NCBI GenBank assembly: GCA_963800325.1 | Contig: CAWDAQ010000002.1 | Location: forward strand, 248,001-312,000 | Source of the DNA: CAWDAQ01 sp963800325 | GTDB lineage: Bacteria > Actinomycetota > Actinomycetes > Actinomycetales > Dermatophilaceae | Direction: 5' to 3' | Length of the DNA: 64,000 bases | Shown here: piece after piece, positions 42,597 through 51,342 of the stretch | Layout of the letters: each line of letters starts with the position of its first letter | How positions within the stretch are numbered: position 1 is the stretch's first letter | Notes under the pieces: model-generated | Databases searched by the model: none | Told to the model about the DNA's origin: nothing | Seen by the model: only the letters and a program-made list of their open reading frames with translations | Translations under genes and position numbers: made by a program

Positions 42597-44948
42597 CTAC
42601 TGGTGGGCCATCGCCGCGCGCATCTCGCTCTCGCTGTCGAGGATGAGGTCGCCGGACACGTCCACCGTCACCGAGTGCAGGGTGCCGGTGAACCGGTACG
42701 GGGACGGGTAGTCCGGGGTCACCGGTGAGCCGGGGTTGGCGCCGCACGTGAGTGCACCCGGGTTGATCAGGAACGGTGTCGTCTCCGGCGCCTCGGCCTC
42801 GGCGGCCAGCGAGCCGTCGACGTAGAGCTGGAGGTGGGCCGGGGTCCCCTTGCCGTGTGCCGTGTCGGGTTCTCCGGTGGGCTCGAACTCGAAGCGCAGC
42901 TCGTGCGCGCCCGCCGGGAGCGGGTCGGTCATGGAGACCTTGTGGCGCCTGCGTCCGACGTAGTTGTGCACGTAGTGCAGGCGCTGGTCCTTGATGAACA
43001 GCGAGTAGCCCCCGGCCGCGGCGCCCTGGCACAGGAGCACACCCTCGGCGCCACCCTCGGGCAGCTCCACGCTGGCCGTGATGCTGTGCGGCCGGTTGAG
43101 CACGCGTGGCGCGGCGAAGAAGGGAATCGACTGCGTGTCCGGCCGGTAGACGTAGCGGTCGCGGGGCACGGCGACCAGGGGCTTCTCGACAGCGACGCGA
43201 GCGACCCCGCTGCCGTCGACCGGCAGGACGTCGTACTTGCCGGCCTCGGCGTACCACAGGCCGATCAGTGCGATCAGCTTGTCGCGGCGCTCGGCCGCAA
43301 GGTCGTGGGTCTCGGCGAAGTCGTCGGCGACGTGGTAGAGCTCCCACCCGGTGGCGTCGAGCTCGGTGAGCTTGTCGGCCGAGATGGGCTGGCCGAAGCC
43401 GATCCCCGCCTCGGTGAAGGACGGTCCGGGCCACGGGCAGACCGCACGCCAGCCGTCGTGGTAGATCGAGCGGTGGCCCAGCATCTCGAAGTACTGCGTC
43501 CGGTGCTTGCTGAGCGCGTCCGGGTTGTCGAGGGCCTCGGCGAAGCTCACCCCGTGGATCGGGGACTGGACGACCCCGCGGATGGCCGCCGGCGGCTCGA
43601 TCCCGAGCAGGTCGAGGACCGTGGGCACCATGTCGATGATGTGGGCGTACTGGCCGCGCACCTCACCGCGAGCCTTCGTCCCGGCCGGCCAGGAGACGAT
43701 GAACGGGTCGGATGCCCCGCCGCGGTAGGTCTCCCGCTTCCAGCGCCGGAACGGTGTGTTGCCCGCGAAGGTCCAGCCCCACGGGTAGTGGTTGAAGTGG
43801 TTGGGTCCGCCGATCTCGTCGATGAAGGCGAGGCTGTCCTCCATCGGTTCCTGGGCGTTGTTGAAGAACTGTGCCTCGTTCGTCGTGCCGGTCGGGCCAC
43901 CCTCGGCGCTGGCTCCGTTGTCGGAGATCACCATCACGATCGTGTTGTCGAGCACCCCCTGGTCACGCAGGAAGTCCAGCAGTCGGCCCAGGTGGTGGTC
44001 GGTGTGGCTCAGGAAGCCGGCGAAGACCTCCATCATCCGGCTGTACAAGCGCCGGCCCTCCGCCGGCTGCGCGTCCCAGTCGGGGACGTCCGGGTCGTGC
44101 CGTGAGAGCTCGGCGTCGGCCGGGACGACGCCCAGCTCCTTCTGCCGGGCGAAGACCTCCTCGCGATAGGCGTCCCAGCCGTCGTCGAAACGGCCGGCGT
44201 ACCTGTCGATCCACTCCCGCGGGGCGTGGTGAGGGGCGTGCGTGGCACCGAAGCACAGATGGAGGTAGAACGGCTTGTCGGGGTCGACCTGTCGGGCGTC
44301 GGCGATGAACTGGATCGACCTGTCCACGAGGTCCTCGGTGAGGTGGTAGCCCTCCTCGGGGGTGGCGGGCGGCTCGACCTGGTGGTTGTCGTAGACCAGG
44401 TCGGGATACCACTGGCTGGTGTCGCCACCGAGGAAGCCGTAGAAGCGCTCGAATCCCCGAGCCAGGGGCCAACGGTCGTACGGGCCGGCGGCGGTCTCCT
44501 GGTTGCTCGGCGTCAGGTGCCACTTGCCGACCATGAAGGTGCTGTAACCCTCGCCGAGCAGCATCTCCGAGAGCATGCCGTTCTCGAACGGGATGACTCC
44601 GTTGTAGCCGGGGAACCCGGTGGCGAACTCGGTGATGCAGGCCATGCCGTTGCTGTGGTGGTTGCGTCCGGTGACGATGCAGGAACGGCTCGGTGAGCAG
44701 AGGGCCGTGGTGTGCATGTTGGTGAACCGCAGCCCGTCGGCGGCGAGCGCGTCGAACGTCGGCGTCGCGATCGGGCTGCCGTAGCATCCGAGCTGCCCGA
44801 AACCGGTGTCGTCGAGGACCACGAACAGCACGTTCGGCATCCCCGGCACGGCCCGGGTCGGCCTGGGCCAAGCGGCCGCCGACTCGTCCGTCGTCCGGCC
44901 GATGGTTCCGGGGAACCTCGAGCCCGGGTCGTATTCAGTCAAGGCCAT
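42597..44948 (-). CDS. Type I sulfatase (arylsulfatase family)
   Basis: 783 residues. The sulfatase signature CSPSR is present as TTALCSPSRSCIVTGRNHH; its cysteine is the one converted to formylglycine. VLDDTGFGQLGCYGSPI supplies metal-binding aspartates and VISDNGASAEGG supplies the second metal site. After the ~570-residue catalytic part comes a beta-rich C-terminal domain resembling a laminin-G/concanavalin module. No signal peptide is seen, so it is probably cytoplasmic. Substrate unknown. An upstream ATG at 44984, preceded by GGAG, would add 12 residues. A formylglycine-generating enzyme gene is not in the window. Confidence 0.9.
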   Translation of the reverse strand: MALTEYDPGSRFPGTIGRTTDESAAAWPRPTRAVPGMPNVLFVVLDDTGFGQLGCYGSPIATPTFDALAADGLRFTNMHTTALCSPSRSCIVTGRNHHSNGMACITEFATGFPGYNGVIPFENGMLSEMLLGEGYSTFMVGKWHLTPSNQETAAGPYDRWPLARGFERFYGFLGGDTSQWYPDLVYDNHQVEPPATPEEGYHLTEDLVDRSIQFIADARQVDPDKPFYLHLCFGATHAPHHAPREWIDRYAGRFDDGWDAYREEVFARQKELGVVPADAELSRHDPDVPDWDAQPAEGRRLYSRMMEVFAGFLSHTDHHLGRLLDFLRDQGVLDNTIVMVISDNGASAEGGPTGTTNEAQFFNNAQEPMEDSLAFIDEIGGPNHFNHYPWGWTFAGNTPFRRWKRETYRGGASDPFIVSWPAGTKARGEVRGQYAHIIDMVPTVLDLLGIEPPAAIRGVVQSPIHGVSFAEALDNPDALSKHRTQYFEMLGHRSIYHDGWRAVCPWPGPSFTEAGIGFGQPISADKLTELDATGWELYHVADDFAETHDLAAERRDKLIALIGLWYAEAGKYDVLPVDGSGVARVAVEKPLVAVPRDRYVYRPDTQSIPFFAAPRVLNRPHSITASVELPEGGAEGVLLCQGAAAGGYSLFIKDQRLHYVHNYVGRRRHKVSMTDPLPAGAHELRFEFEPTGEPDTAHGKGTPAHLQLYVDGSLAAEAEAPETTPFLINPGALTCGANPGSPVTPDYPSPYRFTGTLHSVTVDVSGDLILDSESEMRAAMAHQ

Positions 44949-45175
44949 GCCCACCACCCACTTCGGAGAAGACGTCTCCCCCATTGGCTCGCTCCGCGGC
45001 GCCGGGCACATCACCTGGGGGGGATGAGCACGATGACGTCGAGCCCGCAGGCTGGAGCAGGCACTGACCGGCGTCCGCCGGCAGCGGTGCGACGGCGCCA
45101 TGATGATCCCCGCGGAGAACGACGCCGTCGGTGAAGCCCGCATGCTCACGTGACCTGTGGGTCGCGTCCAGGCCA

Positions 45176-45217
45176 GAACCGGCTCTGACTCGCGTTTCCG
45201 CAGGTCAGAGCCGGTTC
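45176..45217 (-). terminator. Terminator of tRNA-Pro
   Basis: Perfect 14-bp inverted repeat GAACCGGCTCTGAC (45176-45189) / GTCAGAGCCGGTTC (45204-45217) with a 14-base loop, starting two bases past the tRNA 3' CCA. The 227 bases from here to the sulfatase start hold no recognisable element. Confidence 0.8.
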
Positions 45218-45219
45218 CT

Positions 45220-45296
<77 letters not shown>

Positions 45297-45323
45297 ATCG
45301 TTCAGTTGTCCGCCACGCGGCGG

Positions 45324-45345
45324 CGCCGCGCCCTCAGGCGCGGCG
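45324..45345 (-). terminator. Hairpin between der and tRNA-Pro
   Basis: Perfect 9-bp arms CGCCGCGCC (45324-45332) / GGCGCGGCG (45337-45345), loop CTCA. It could end der transcription. TAGGGT on the minus strand (45358-45353) just before it may instead start the tRNA transcript, which would place the hairpin in the tRNA leader. Confidence 0.5.
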
Positions 45346-45407
45346 AGACGCCACCCTAGCGCACGGGGCGAGTGCCGTCCGAATCGCCCCGGGAGGGTCC
45401 TGGGGGG

Positions 45408-46859
45408 TCAGCGGCGGCGTCGCTCCCGGACCCGGACCGAGATCTCGATCGGCGACCCGGCGAAGCCGAACTCCTCCCGGAGCCGGCGCTCGAGGAAGCG
45501 CCGGTAGCCGTGCTCGATGAAGCCCGAGGCGAACACGACGAACCTCGGCGGCCGGGTGCTCGCCTGGGTGGCGAACAGGATCCGCGGCTGCCGGCCCCCG
45601 CGGACCGGGTGGGGGTGCCCGGCGACGACCTCGCCGAGGAACGCGTTGAGCCGCCCGGTGGGGACGCGGCTGTCCCAGGACCCCAGCGCGGTCTCCAGGG
45701 CGGGCACGAGCCGGTCGAGGTGGCGTCCGGTGCGCGCCGAGACGTTGACCCGGGGGGCCCAGGAGACCTGGCCGAGGTTCCGCTCCACCTCGCGCTCGAG
45801 GTAGTGGCGGCGCTCCTCGTCGAGGAGGTCCCACTTGTTGTACGCGATGACCAGGGCGCGGCCGGCGTCGACGACCTGCTGGACCACGCGGACGTCCTGC
45901 TCGGCGATCGACTGCTCGGCGTCGACGAGGACGACGGCGACCTCGGCCTTCTCGATCGCGGTCTGGGTGCGCAGCGAGGCGTAGAAGTCCGCGCCGCGGG
46001 TCTGGTGCACGCGCCGGCGGATTCCCGCGGTGTCGACGAAGCGCCACACCTTCCCGCCGAGCTCGACGAGCTCGTCGACCGGGTCCCGGGTCGTCCCGGC
46101 GACCTCGTCCACGACGACCCGGTCGCTCCGGGCCAGCTTGTTGAGCATGCTCGACTTGCCGACGTTCGGCCGGCCGACGAGCGCGACCCGCCGGGGGCCG
46201 CCGGGAGCGGCCGGGGCCACGCGCGAGGAGCCGGGGAGGACGTCGAGCAGCGCGTCGAGCAGGTCGCCGCTCCCCCGGCCGTGGAGCCCGGACACCGGCC
46301 ACGGCTGGCCGAGCCCGAGGTTCCACAGCGCGGCGGCGTCGGCCTCGGTGCGCTCGTCGTCGACCTTGTTCGCGACGAGCACGACGGGCTTGCCCGAGCG
46401 CCGCAGGAGCCGCACGACCGCCTCGTCGGTGTCGGTGGCCCCGACCTTGGCGTCGACGACGAACAGCACGGCGTCGGCGAGCTCGACCGCCACTTCGGCC
46501 TGCTCGGCGACGCGGAGGTGGATCCCGGTGGGTCCGACCTCCCAGCCTCCGGTGTCGATGAGCGTGAACGGGCGCCCGGCCCACTCCGCCTCGTAGCTGA
46601 CCCGGTCGCGGGTGACCCCGGGGACGTCCTCGACGACGGCCTCCCGGCGCCGCAGCACGCGGTTGACGAGGGTGGACTTGCCGACGTTGGGTCGGCCGAT
46701 GACGGCGACGACGGGGGCCGGTCCGGTCGGCTCGCTCACCGCCGCGCCTTCCCCGGCGCCGTCGACGAGGGCCCGGTCCTCCTCGCTCAGCTCGAAGTCG
46801 TCGAGGCCGGCGCGCAGGGCGCGCTCGACGGACGGGGTCTCGGTCTCGGACTCGCTCAT
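45408..46859 (-). CDS. der: Ribosome-assembly GTPase Der (EngA)
   Basis: 483 residues. Two tandem GTPase domains with P-loops GRPNVGKST (55-63) and GRPNVGKSS, switch regions, two VANKVDD/AYNKWD-type G4 motifs and a C-terminal KH-like domain ending VRVRERRRR. Der acts in 50S subunit maturation. An N-terminal acidic tail of ~45 residues precedes the first domain, as in other actinobacteria. The ATG at 46859 overlaps nothing and lies four bases after the cmk stop. cmk-der is a standard pair. Confidence 0.96.
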   Translation of the reverse strand: MSESETETPSVERALRAGLDDFELSEEDRALVDGAGEGAAVSEPTGPAPVVAVIGRPNVGKSTLVNRVLRRREAVVEDVPGVTRDRVSYEAEWAGRPFTLIDTGGWEVGPTGIHLRVAEQAEVAVELADAVLFVVDAKVGATDTDEAVVRLLRRSGKPVVLVANKVDDERTEADAAALWNLGLGQPWPVSGLHGRGSGDLLDALLDVLPGSSRVAPAAPGGPRRVALVGRPNVGKSSMLNKLARSDRVVVDEVAGTTRDPVDELVELGGKVWRFVDTAGIRRRVHQTRGADFYASLRTQTAIEKAEVAVVLVDAEQSIAEQDVRVVQQVVDAGRALVIAYNKWDLLDEERRHYLEREVERNLGQVSWAPRVNVSARTGRHLDRLVPALETALGSWDSRVPTGRLNAFLGEVVAGHPHPVRGGRQPRILFATQASTRPPRFVVFASGFIEHGYRRFLERRLREEFGFAGSPIEISVRVRERRRR

Positions 46860-46863
46860 GGCG

Positions 46864-47577
46864 TCATTCTCCCGCGTGCGCGGCGTCGCGGACGACGTCC
46901 GGGGCCTCGACGAGCGTGAGGACGGCCGCGACGCTCTCGTCGAAGGACATCTCGGAGGTGTCGAGGGTGACGACACCGTCGGCGGCCACGGTGAACTGGG
47001 ACACGGTGGAGTCGTCCCGGTCGCGCCGGACGATCTGGTCGCGGACGGCCGCGACGGCCGCCGGGTCGGAGTGGCCGTGCAGCTCGGTCGAGCGCCGCCG
47101 CAGCCGGGCCTGCTCGTCGGCGGTCAGCAGGACCCGGACGTCGGCGTCGGGGGCGACGACGGTGGTGACGTCGCGGCCCTCGGCGACCACTCCCCCGGTC
47201 TCGCCGGCGATCTGCGCGATGAGCTCGCGCTGGCGCTGCTGGAGCACCGGCCGGACGGACTGGTTGGTGGCGACCTCCGAGACCCGGGAGGAGACCTCGG
47301 TGGTGCGGATGGCACCGGTGACGTCGTGGGTGCCGACGATGACGACGGCGTGGTCCGGGTCGGTGCCGAGCACGAGCGGGAGGGCGCGCGCGGCGCGCGC
47401 CACCGCCTCGGTGTCGCCGAGGTCGATGCCCTCGTGGAGGCACCACCAGGTCAGCGCCCGGTACATCGCGCCGGTGTCGAGGAACCCGAACCCGAGGGTG
47501 CGGGCGACGGCCTTGGAGACGCTCGACTTGCCGGAGCCGGAGGGACCGTCGACGGCGATGACGCGGGGGGAGGTCAT
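46864..47577 (-). CDS. cmk: Cytidylate kinase
   Basis: 237 residues. VDGPSGSGKSSVSKAVA is the P-loop; FLDTGAMYRALTW binds CMP; IVRRDRDDS is in the lid. It phosphorylates CMP and dCMP. The length is normal for the short, actinobacterial type. The ATG at 47577 has TAGGCT eight bases upstream (47591-47586), so the cmk-der transcript is probably leaderless or nearly so. This promoter lies at the edge of the tandem repeat A copies. Confidence 0.94.
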   Translation of the reverse strand: MTSPRVIAVDGPSGSGKSSVSKAVARTLGFGFLDTGAMYRALTWWCLHEGIDLGDTEAVARAARALPLVLGTDPDHAVVIVGTHDVTGAIRTTEVSSRVSEVATNQSVRPVLQQRQRELIAQIAGETGGVVAEGRDVTTVVAPDADVRVLLTADEQARLRRRSTELHGHSDPAAVAAVRDQIVRRDRDDSTVSQFTVAADGVVTLDTSEMSFDESVAAVLTLVEAPDVVRDAAHAGE

Positions 47578-47591
47578 GGGGGTTCAGCCTA
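47577..47591 (-). promoter_or_regulatory. Probable leaderless promoter -10 element of cmk
   Basis: Minus-strand TAGGCT (47591-47586), eight bases, then ATG at 47577. Confidence 0.4.
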
Positions 47592-47602
47592 TCGGCCCGC
47601 CC

Positions 47603-47720
47603 TGCGTCCGCGGAGTCAGCACCCCGGCGACCGTCCGTGCGGACGCTGGCCGGGCGCCGCCGGTTGCGTCCGCGGAGTCAGCACCCCGGCGACCGCCCGT
47701 GCGGACGCTGGCCGGGCGCC
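47603..47720. repeat. Dispersed repeat family A, tandem copies 2 and 3 (62-bp period)
   Basis: Two head-to-tail units start at 47603 and 47665 and differ at only a few bases. Each contains GCGTCCGC and GCGGACGC arms around a centre of ~27 bases, and each is the inverted counterpart of the copy near 6.1 kb. The pair fills most of the 148-bp gap between tyrA (stop) and cmk (start). Confidence 0.8.
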
Positions 47721-47725
47721 CCCTC

Positions 47726-48865
47726 TCAGGCGTGCAGGCGCCAGCCACGGCGGGTGAGCTCCTGCTCGAGGTGGGCGGCGACCGTCGGGAGGACGGAGAT
47801 CTCGGCGAGCCCGAAGGGCTGGCCGAGGCCGTGCTCGAGGTGGAGGTCCTCGAGGTTCACCCCGGCGTCGCCGACGTCCTGGAAGAGTCGGCCGAGCTCC
47901 CCCGGGCGGTCCGGGACGAGCACGACGACGGCGCGGTACGTCGTCGGCGCGGAGCCGTGCTTGCCGGGGATGCGGGCGTGCCCCGCGTTGCCGCTGGCGA
48001 TGGCGCGGGCGAGCACCGCCCGCGCGCCGTGGGCGGGGGGCGTCCCCGCTCCGGGCTCCGACCCGCCCGTGCCGTCGCCGGCGGCCCCCAGCCGCTCGAG
48101 GGCGTCGACGACGCCGGTGAGGTCGCCGGCGACCGCGCGGAGGACCTTCGCGACCGCGGGCGCGTTGCCCGCGAGGATCTGGGTCCACAGCTGGGGGTCG
48201 CTCGCGGCGATCCGGGTGACGTCCCGCAGGCCCTGTCCCGCGAGGGCCACGGCGGAGTCGGGCAGGTCCTCCAGCCGGGCGGCGGCGAGGCTCGCCAGCA
48301 CCTGAGGCACGTGCGAGACCGCGGCCACGGCGTCGTCGTGCTCGGACGGACTGAGGACCGTGACCGCGGCCCCGACCGCCTCCGCGGTGCGCCGGACGAG
48401 CGCGACGGCGGCCTCGTCGGTCGACGGGCCCGGGGTGACGACCCAGGCCCGGCCCTCGAACAGGTCTCCGCGGGCGGCCACCGCGCCGGAGCGCTCCCGC
48501 CCGGCCATGGGGTGGCCGCCGACGTAGCGCTCGGTCGGTACCCCCCGGACCGTGAGGGCCCCGAGGACGGCGCCCTTCACGGACGCGACGTCGGTGACGT
48601 ACGCCGACGGCCAGCGGCGCAGCGCGTCCGCGACGACGTCGGCGGTGACGTCGGGCGGGGTCGCGACGACGACGAGCTCGGGCCCCCCGTCCCCGGCCGC
48701 GGCCGGGCGCCCCGCGCCGAGGTCGCTCGCGAGCGCCGCCGCGGTCGGGGAGGTGTCCTCGAGGGTGACGTCCGCGCCGCGGCGGGTCAGGGCGATGCCG
48801 AGGCTCGTGCCGAGCAGGCCGGTCCCGACGACGTGGACCCGGCTCGGCGTCCGTCCGACGGTCAC
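47726..48865 (-). CDS. tyrA: Prephenate dehydrogenase with C-terminal ACT domain
   Basis: 379 residues. VVGTGLLGTSLGIALTRRG is the NAD-binding motif; GGHPMAGRERSG and SEHDDAVAAVSHVPQVLA are catalytic-domain landmarks. The last ~75 residues are an ACT domain (AVVVLVPDRPGELGRLFQDVGDAGVNLEDL), which suggests feedback control by tyrosine or another amino acid. It converts prephenate to 4-hydroxyphenylpyruvate. The GTG at 48865 overlaps the rluB stop (GTGA). Position between rluB and cmk is as in Streptomyces. Confidence 0.94.
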   Translation of the reverse strand: MTVGRTPSRVHVVGTGLLGTSLGIALTRRGADVTLEDTSPTAAALASDLGAGRPAAAGDGGPELVVVATPPDVTADVVADALRRWPSAYVTDVASVKGAVLGALTVRGVPTERYVGGHPMAGRERSGAVAARGDLFEGRAWVVTPGPSTDEAAVALVRRTAEAVGAAVTVLSPSEHDDAVAAVSHVPQVLASLAAARLEDLPDSAVALAGQGLRDVTRIAASDPQLWTQILAGNAPAVAKVLRAVAGDLTGVVDALERLGAAGDGTGGSEPGAGTPPAHGARAVLARAIASGNAGHARIPGKHGSAPTTYRAVVVLVPDRPGELGRLFQDVGDAGVNLEDLHLEHGLGQPFGLAEISVLPTVAAHLEQELTRRGWRLHA

Positions 48866-49755
48866 AGCCCGGCGGCGGCGTAGAGGCGCCCGACCTCGTC
48901 GCGGGTCAGCGGACGGGTCCTGCCCGGCTTGGTCGAGCCGAGGGCGACGGGGCCGACGTGCGTGCGCACGAGGCTCGAGACCGGGTGGCCGACGGCCTCG
49001 AGCAGCCGGCGCACGACGTGCTTGCGCCCCTCGTGGAGGACGACCTCGACGAGCGCCTTGCCCGGCTGCGAGTCCAGCACCCGGAACGAGTCGACCGCGA
49101 CCGGTCCGTCCTCGAGCTCGACCCCGGCCCGCAGGGTCCGCCCGAGGTCGCGCGGCAGCGGCGCCGGCACCTGGGCGACGTAGGTCTTCAGGACCCCGTA
49201 GGAGGGGTGCTGCAGCCGGTGGGCGAGCTCGCCGTCGTTGGTGAGCAGCAGCAGTCCCTCGGTGTCGACGTCGAGGCGGCCCACGTGGAACAGGCGCTCC
49301 CGGCGCCCCCCGACGTAGTCGCCGACGCAGGGACGGTCGCGGTCGTCGCTCATCGTCGAGACCACGCCCGCGGGCTTGTTGAACGCGAGGTAGACCCGGC
49401 TCTCGTCGAGCTGGACGCGGACCCCGTCGACGTGGACGACCTGCCGGTCCGGGTCGACACGGGTGCCGAGCTCGGTGACGACCTGCCCGTCGACCTCGAC
49501 CCGGCCGTCGGCGATGAGGCCCTCGCACACCCGCCGCGAGCCCACGCCGGCACCGGCGAGGAGCTTCTGCAGCCGAACCCCCTCGGGGTCGTGGACGTCG
49601 GTGCGTCGGGCCCGTGGCTCCCGGGGCACGCGGGTGGGCTGGCTCGGCTTCGTCGTGCCGGAGCCTGCGGACCTCGGGCCGGGGCCGCCGCGGCCACCCC
49701 GGGTGCCGCCGGAACCCCGGGCGTCGCGGGGGGCGGGCTTGCGGGGCGGGGTCAC
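48862..49755 (-). CDS. rluB: 23S rRNA pseudouridine synthase RluB type
   Basis: 297 residues. A Gly/Arg/Pro-rich tail of ~60 residues leads to an S4 domain (VRLQKLLAGAGVGSRRVCEGLIADGRVEVDG) and the RsuA-type catalytic domain, with the active-site aspartate in GRLDVDTEGLLLLTNDG and KTYVAQV, EGRKHVVRR further on. It modifies a uridine in 23S rRNA (or possibly 16S; the family includes RsuA). The GTG start overlaps the scpB stop. It follows scpB in the standard actinobacterial order. Confidence 0.93.
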   Translation of the reverse strand: MTPPRKPAPRDARGSGGTRGGRGGPGPRSAGSGTTKPSQPTRVPREPRARRTDVHDPEGVRLQKLLAGAGVGSRRVCEGLIADGRVEVDGQVVTELGTRVDPDRQVVHVDGVRVQLDESRVYLAFNKPAGVVSTMSDDRDRPCVGDYVGGRRERLFHVGRLDVDTEGLLLLTNDGELAHRLQHPSYGVLKTYVAQVPAPLPRDLGRTLRAGVELEDGPVAVDSFRVLDSQPGKALVEVVLHEGRKHVVRRLLEAVGHPVSSLVRTHVGPVALGSTKPGRTRPLTRDEVGRLYAAAGL

Positions 49756-50444
49756 GACCGGCCCCTCTGGGCGAGCTCGTCGAGCACGTCGACCTCCGGG
49801 AGGTAGGGGGCGAGGGCGGGCAGGTCCTCGAGGCTGCGCAGACCGAGCCGCTCGAGGAAGAAACCGGTCGTGCCGTAGAGGACGGCACCGGTCTCGGGGT
49901 CGGTGCCGCTCTCCTCGATCAGACCGCGGCTGAGGAGGGTGCGGACGACGCCGTCGACGTTGACGCCCCGCACCGAGCTCACCCGGGCCCGGGAGACCGG
50001 CTGCCGGTAGGCGACGACCGCGAGGGTCTCCAGGGCGGCCTGGCTGAGCTTGGCACGTTGCCCGCCGACGAGGAAGCGCTCCACGACGGCCGCGTGCTCG
50101 GCGCGGCTGTAGAAGCGCCAGCCGCCGCCGACCTCGCGCAGCGCGAAGCCGCGGGGGGTGGCGGCGTACTCCTCCTCGAGGTCCTCCAGGAGGCGGCGGA
50201 CCTCGGCCGAGGGCAGCTCGAGGACGGCGGCGAGCGCGGCCTCGGGCACCGGCTCGTCGACGACCATGAGGACCGCCTCGAGCGCGGCGCGGGCCCCGCC
50301 GGGCAGGGCGCCGACGTCGACGGCGATGTCGCGGTCGGGCACTGCGACGTCGTCGCGGTCTGGCACTGCGAGGTCGTCGCGGTCTGGCACTGCGACGTCG
50401 TCGCGATCGGGTGGCATGGCGACTGGTCGGGGCGGTTCGCCCAC
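49752..50444 (-). CDS. scpB: Segregation and condensation protein B
   Basis: 230 residues, two winged-helix domains: ALEAVLMVVDEPVPEAALAAVLELP and LSQAALETLAVVAYRQPVSRARVSSVRGVNVDGVVRTLLSRGLI are standard ScpB. The N-terminal ~40 residues are unusual: three to four copies of DRDDVAVP-type units from a 24-bp tandem repeat. ScpB with ScpA and SMC organises and segregates the chromosome. The GTG at 50444 lies one base past the scpA stop. Later starts inside or after the repeat are possible. Confidence 0.92.
   Translation of the reverse strand: MGEPPRPVAMPPDRDDVAVPDRDDLAVPDRDDVAVPDRDIAVDVGALPGGARAALEAVLMVVDEPVPEAALAAVLELPSAEVRRLLEDLEEEYAATPRGFALREVGGGWRFYSRAEHAAVVERFLVGGQRAKLSQAALETLAVVAYRQPVSRARVSSVRGVNVDGVVRTLLSRGLIEESGTDPETGAVLYGTTGFFLERLGLRSLEDLPALAPYLPEVDVLDELAQRGRS
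50331..50402. repeat. 24-bp tandem repeat (3 copies) at the 5' end of scpB
   Basis: Three nearly identical 24-bp units (50331-50354, 50355-50378, 50379-50402), with a partial fourth. The reading frame is kept, so each copy adds eight residues (DRDDVAVP). Confidence 0.85.
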
Positions 50445-50445
50445 G

Positions 50446-51339
50446 TCAGGCTCCTTCCTGTGCGTGCGCGGGGACGTCCGGGGCGGGCTCGTCGAACTCG
50501 TCGCCGACGTCGACCTCGCCCTCCTCGGACCCGGTCCACGTCACGGTGAGCTCGCCGAGCGCCTCGGCCTGGTCGAGCGCGACCGCGCCGTCGCGGAAGA
50601 GCTCGAGCAGCGCGAGGAACCGGGCGACGACGACGAGGCCCCCGCCGGCGTCCTGCACGAGGTCGCGGAAGGTGGCGGTGCGCTCGCGGCGCAGCCGGGA
50701 GGCGAGGACGACGGCCTGCTCGCGGACGCTGACGGCCGGTGCGTGCAGGTGGTCCAGGCCGACCGTCGGCGGGGCCTTGGGCGTCAGCGCCCGCGCGGCG
50801 ACCCGCGCGAGCTGGTCGGGGGTGACCCCGAGCACGAGCTCGGGCAGCAGCGCGGCGTAGCGGGGCTCGAGCCCGGCCTGACGGGGGGTGCTCAGCCCGG
50901 CGGTCTCCATCCGCTGCTCGAACGCGGCGGCGACGTCCTTGAACGCGCGGTACTGCAGCAGCCGGGCGAACAGCAGGTCGCGCGCCTCGATGAGGGCGAG
51001 GTCCTCCTCGTCGTCGGTGTCGAGCTGGGGCAGCAGCCGGGACGCCTTGAGGTCGAGCAGGGTCGCGGCGACGAGGAGGAACTCGGAGGTCTGGGACAGG
51101 TCCCAGCCGGAGTCCTCCTGCTGCAGTCGCCGCGTGTGGGCGAGGAACTCGTCGGTGACCTTCGCCAGCGCGATCTCGGTGACGTCGAGCTCGTGCTTCG
51201 AGATCAGCCCGAGCAGCAGGTCGAACGGGCCCTCGAAGTTCTCGAGGTGGACCTCGAACGCCGACGGGGCGGCCCGCCGGGTGATGACCCCGCCGGGTGT
51301 GGCCTCGCCGGGTGTGGCCTCGCCGGGAGCGCGGGTCAC
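50446..51339 (-). CDS. scpA: Segregation and condensation protein A
   Basis: 297 residues. EVHLENFEGPFDLLLGLISKHELDVTEIALAKVTDEFLAH is the kleisin N-domain; TSEFLLVAATLLDLKASRLLPQ follows; the C-terminal winged helix includes TATFRDLVQDAGGGLVVVARFLALLELFRDGAV. It bridges the SMC heads. The start has two GEATP repeats from a 15-bp duplication. Operon order parA-scpA-scpB-rluB is the actinobacterial norm. Confidence 0.94.
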   Translation of the reverse strand: MTRAPGEATPGEATPGGVITRRAAPSAFEVHLENFEGPFDLLLGLISKHELDVTEIALAKVTDEFLAHTRRLQQEDSGWDLSQTSEFLLVAATLLDLKASRLLPQLDTDDEEDLALIEARDLLFARLLQYRAFKDVAAAFEQRMETAGLSTPRQAGLEPRYAALLPELVLGVTPDQLARVAARALTPKAPPTVGLDHLHAPAVSVREQAVVLASRLRRERTATFRDLVQDAGGGLVVVARFLALLELFRDGAVALDQAEALGELTVTWTGSEEGEVDVGDEFDEPAPDVPAHAQEGA

Positions 51340-51342
51340 CGG

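Noticed and set aside
45024..45134. Small plus-strand frame between the sulfatase start and tRNA-Pro
   Set aside because: About 36 codons ending in Arg repeats, no promoter or conserved pattern.
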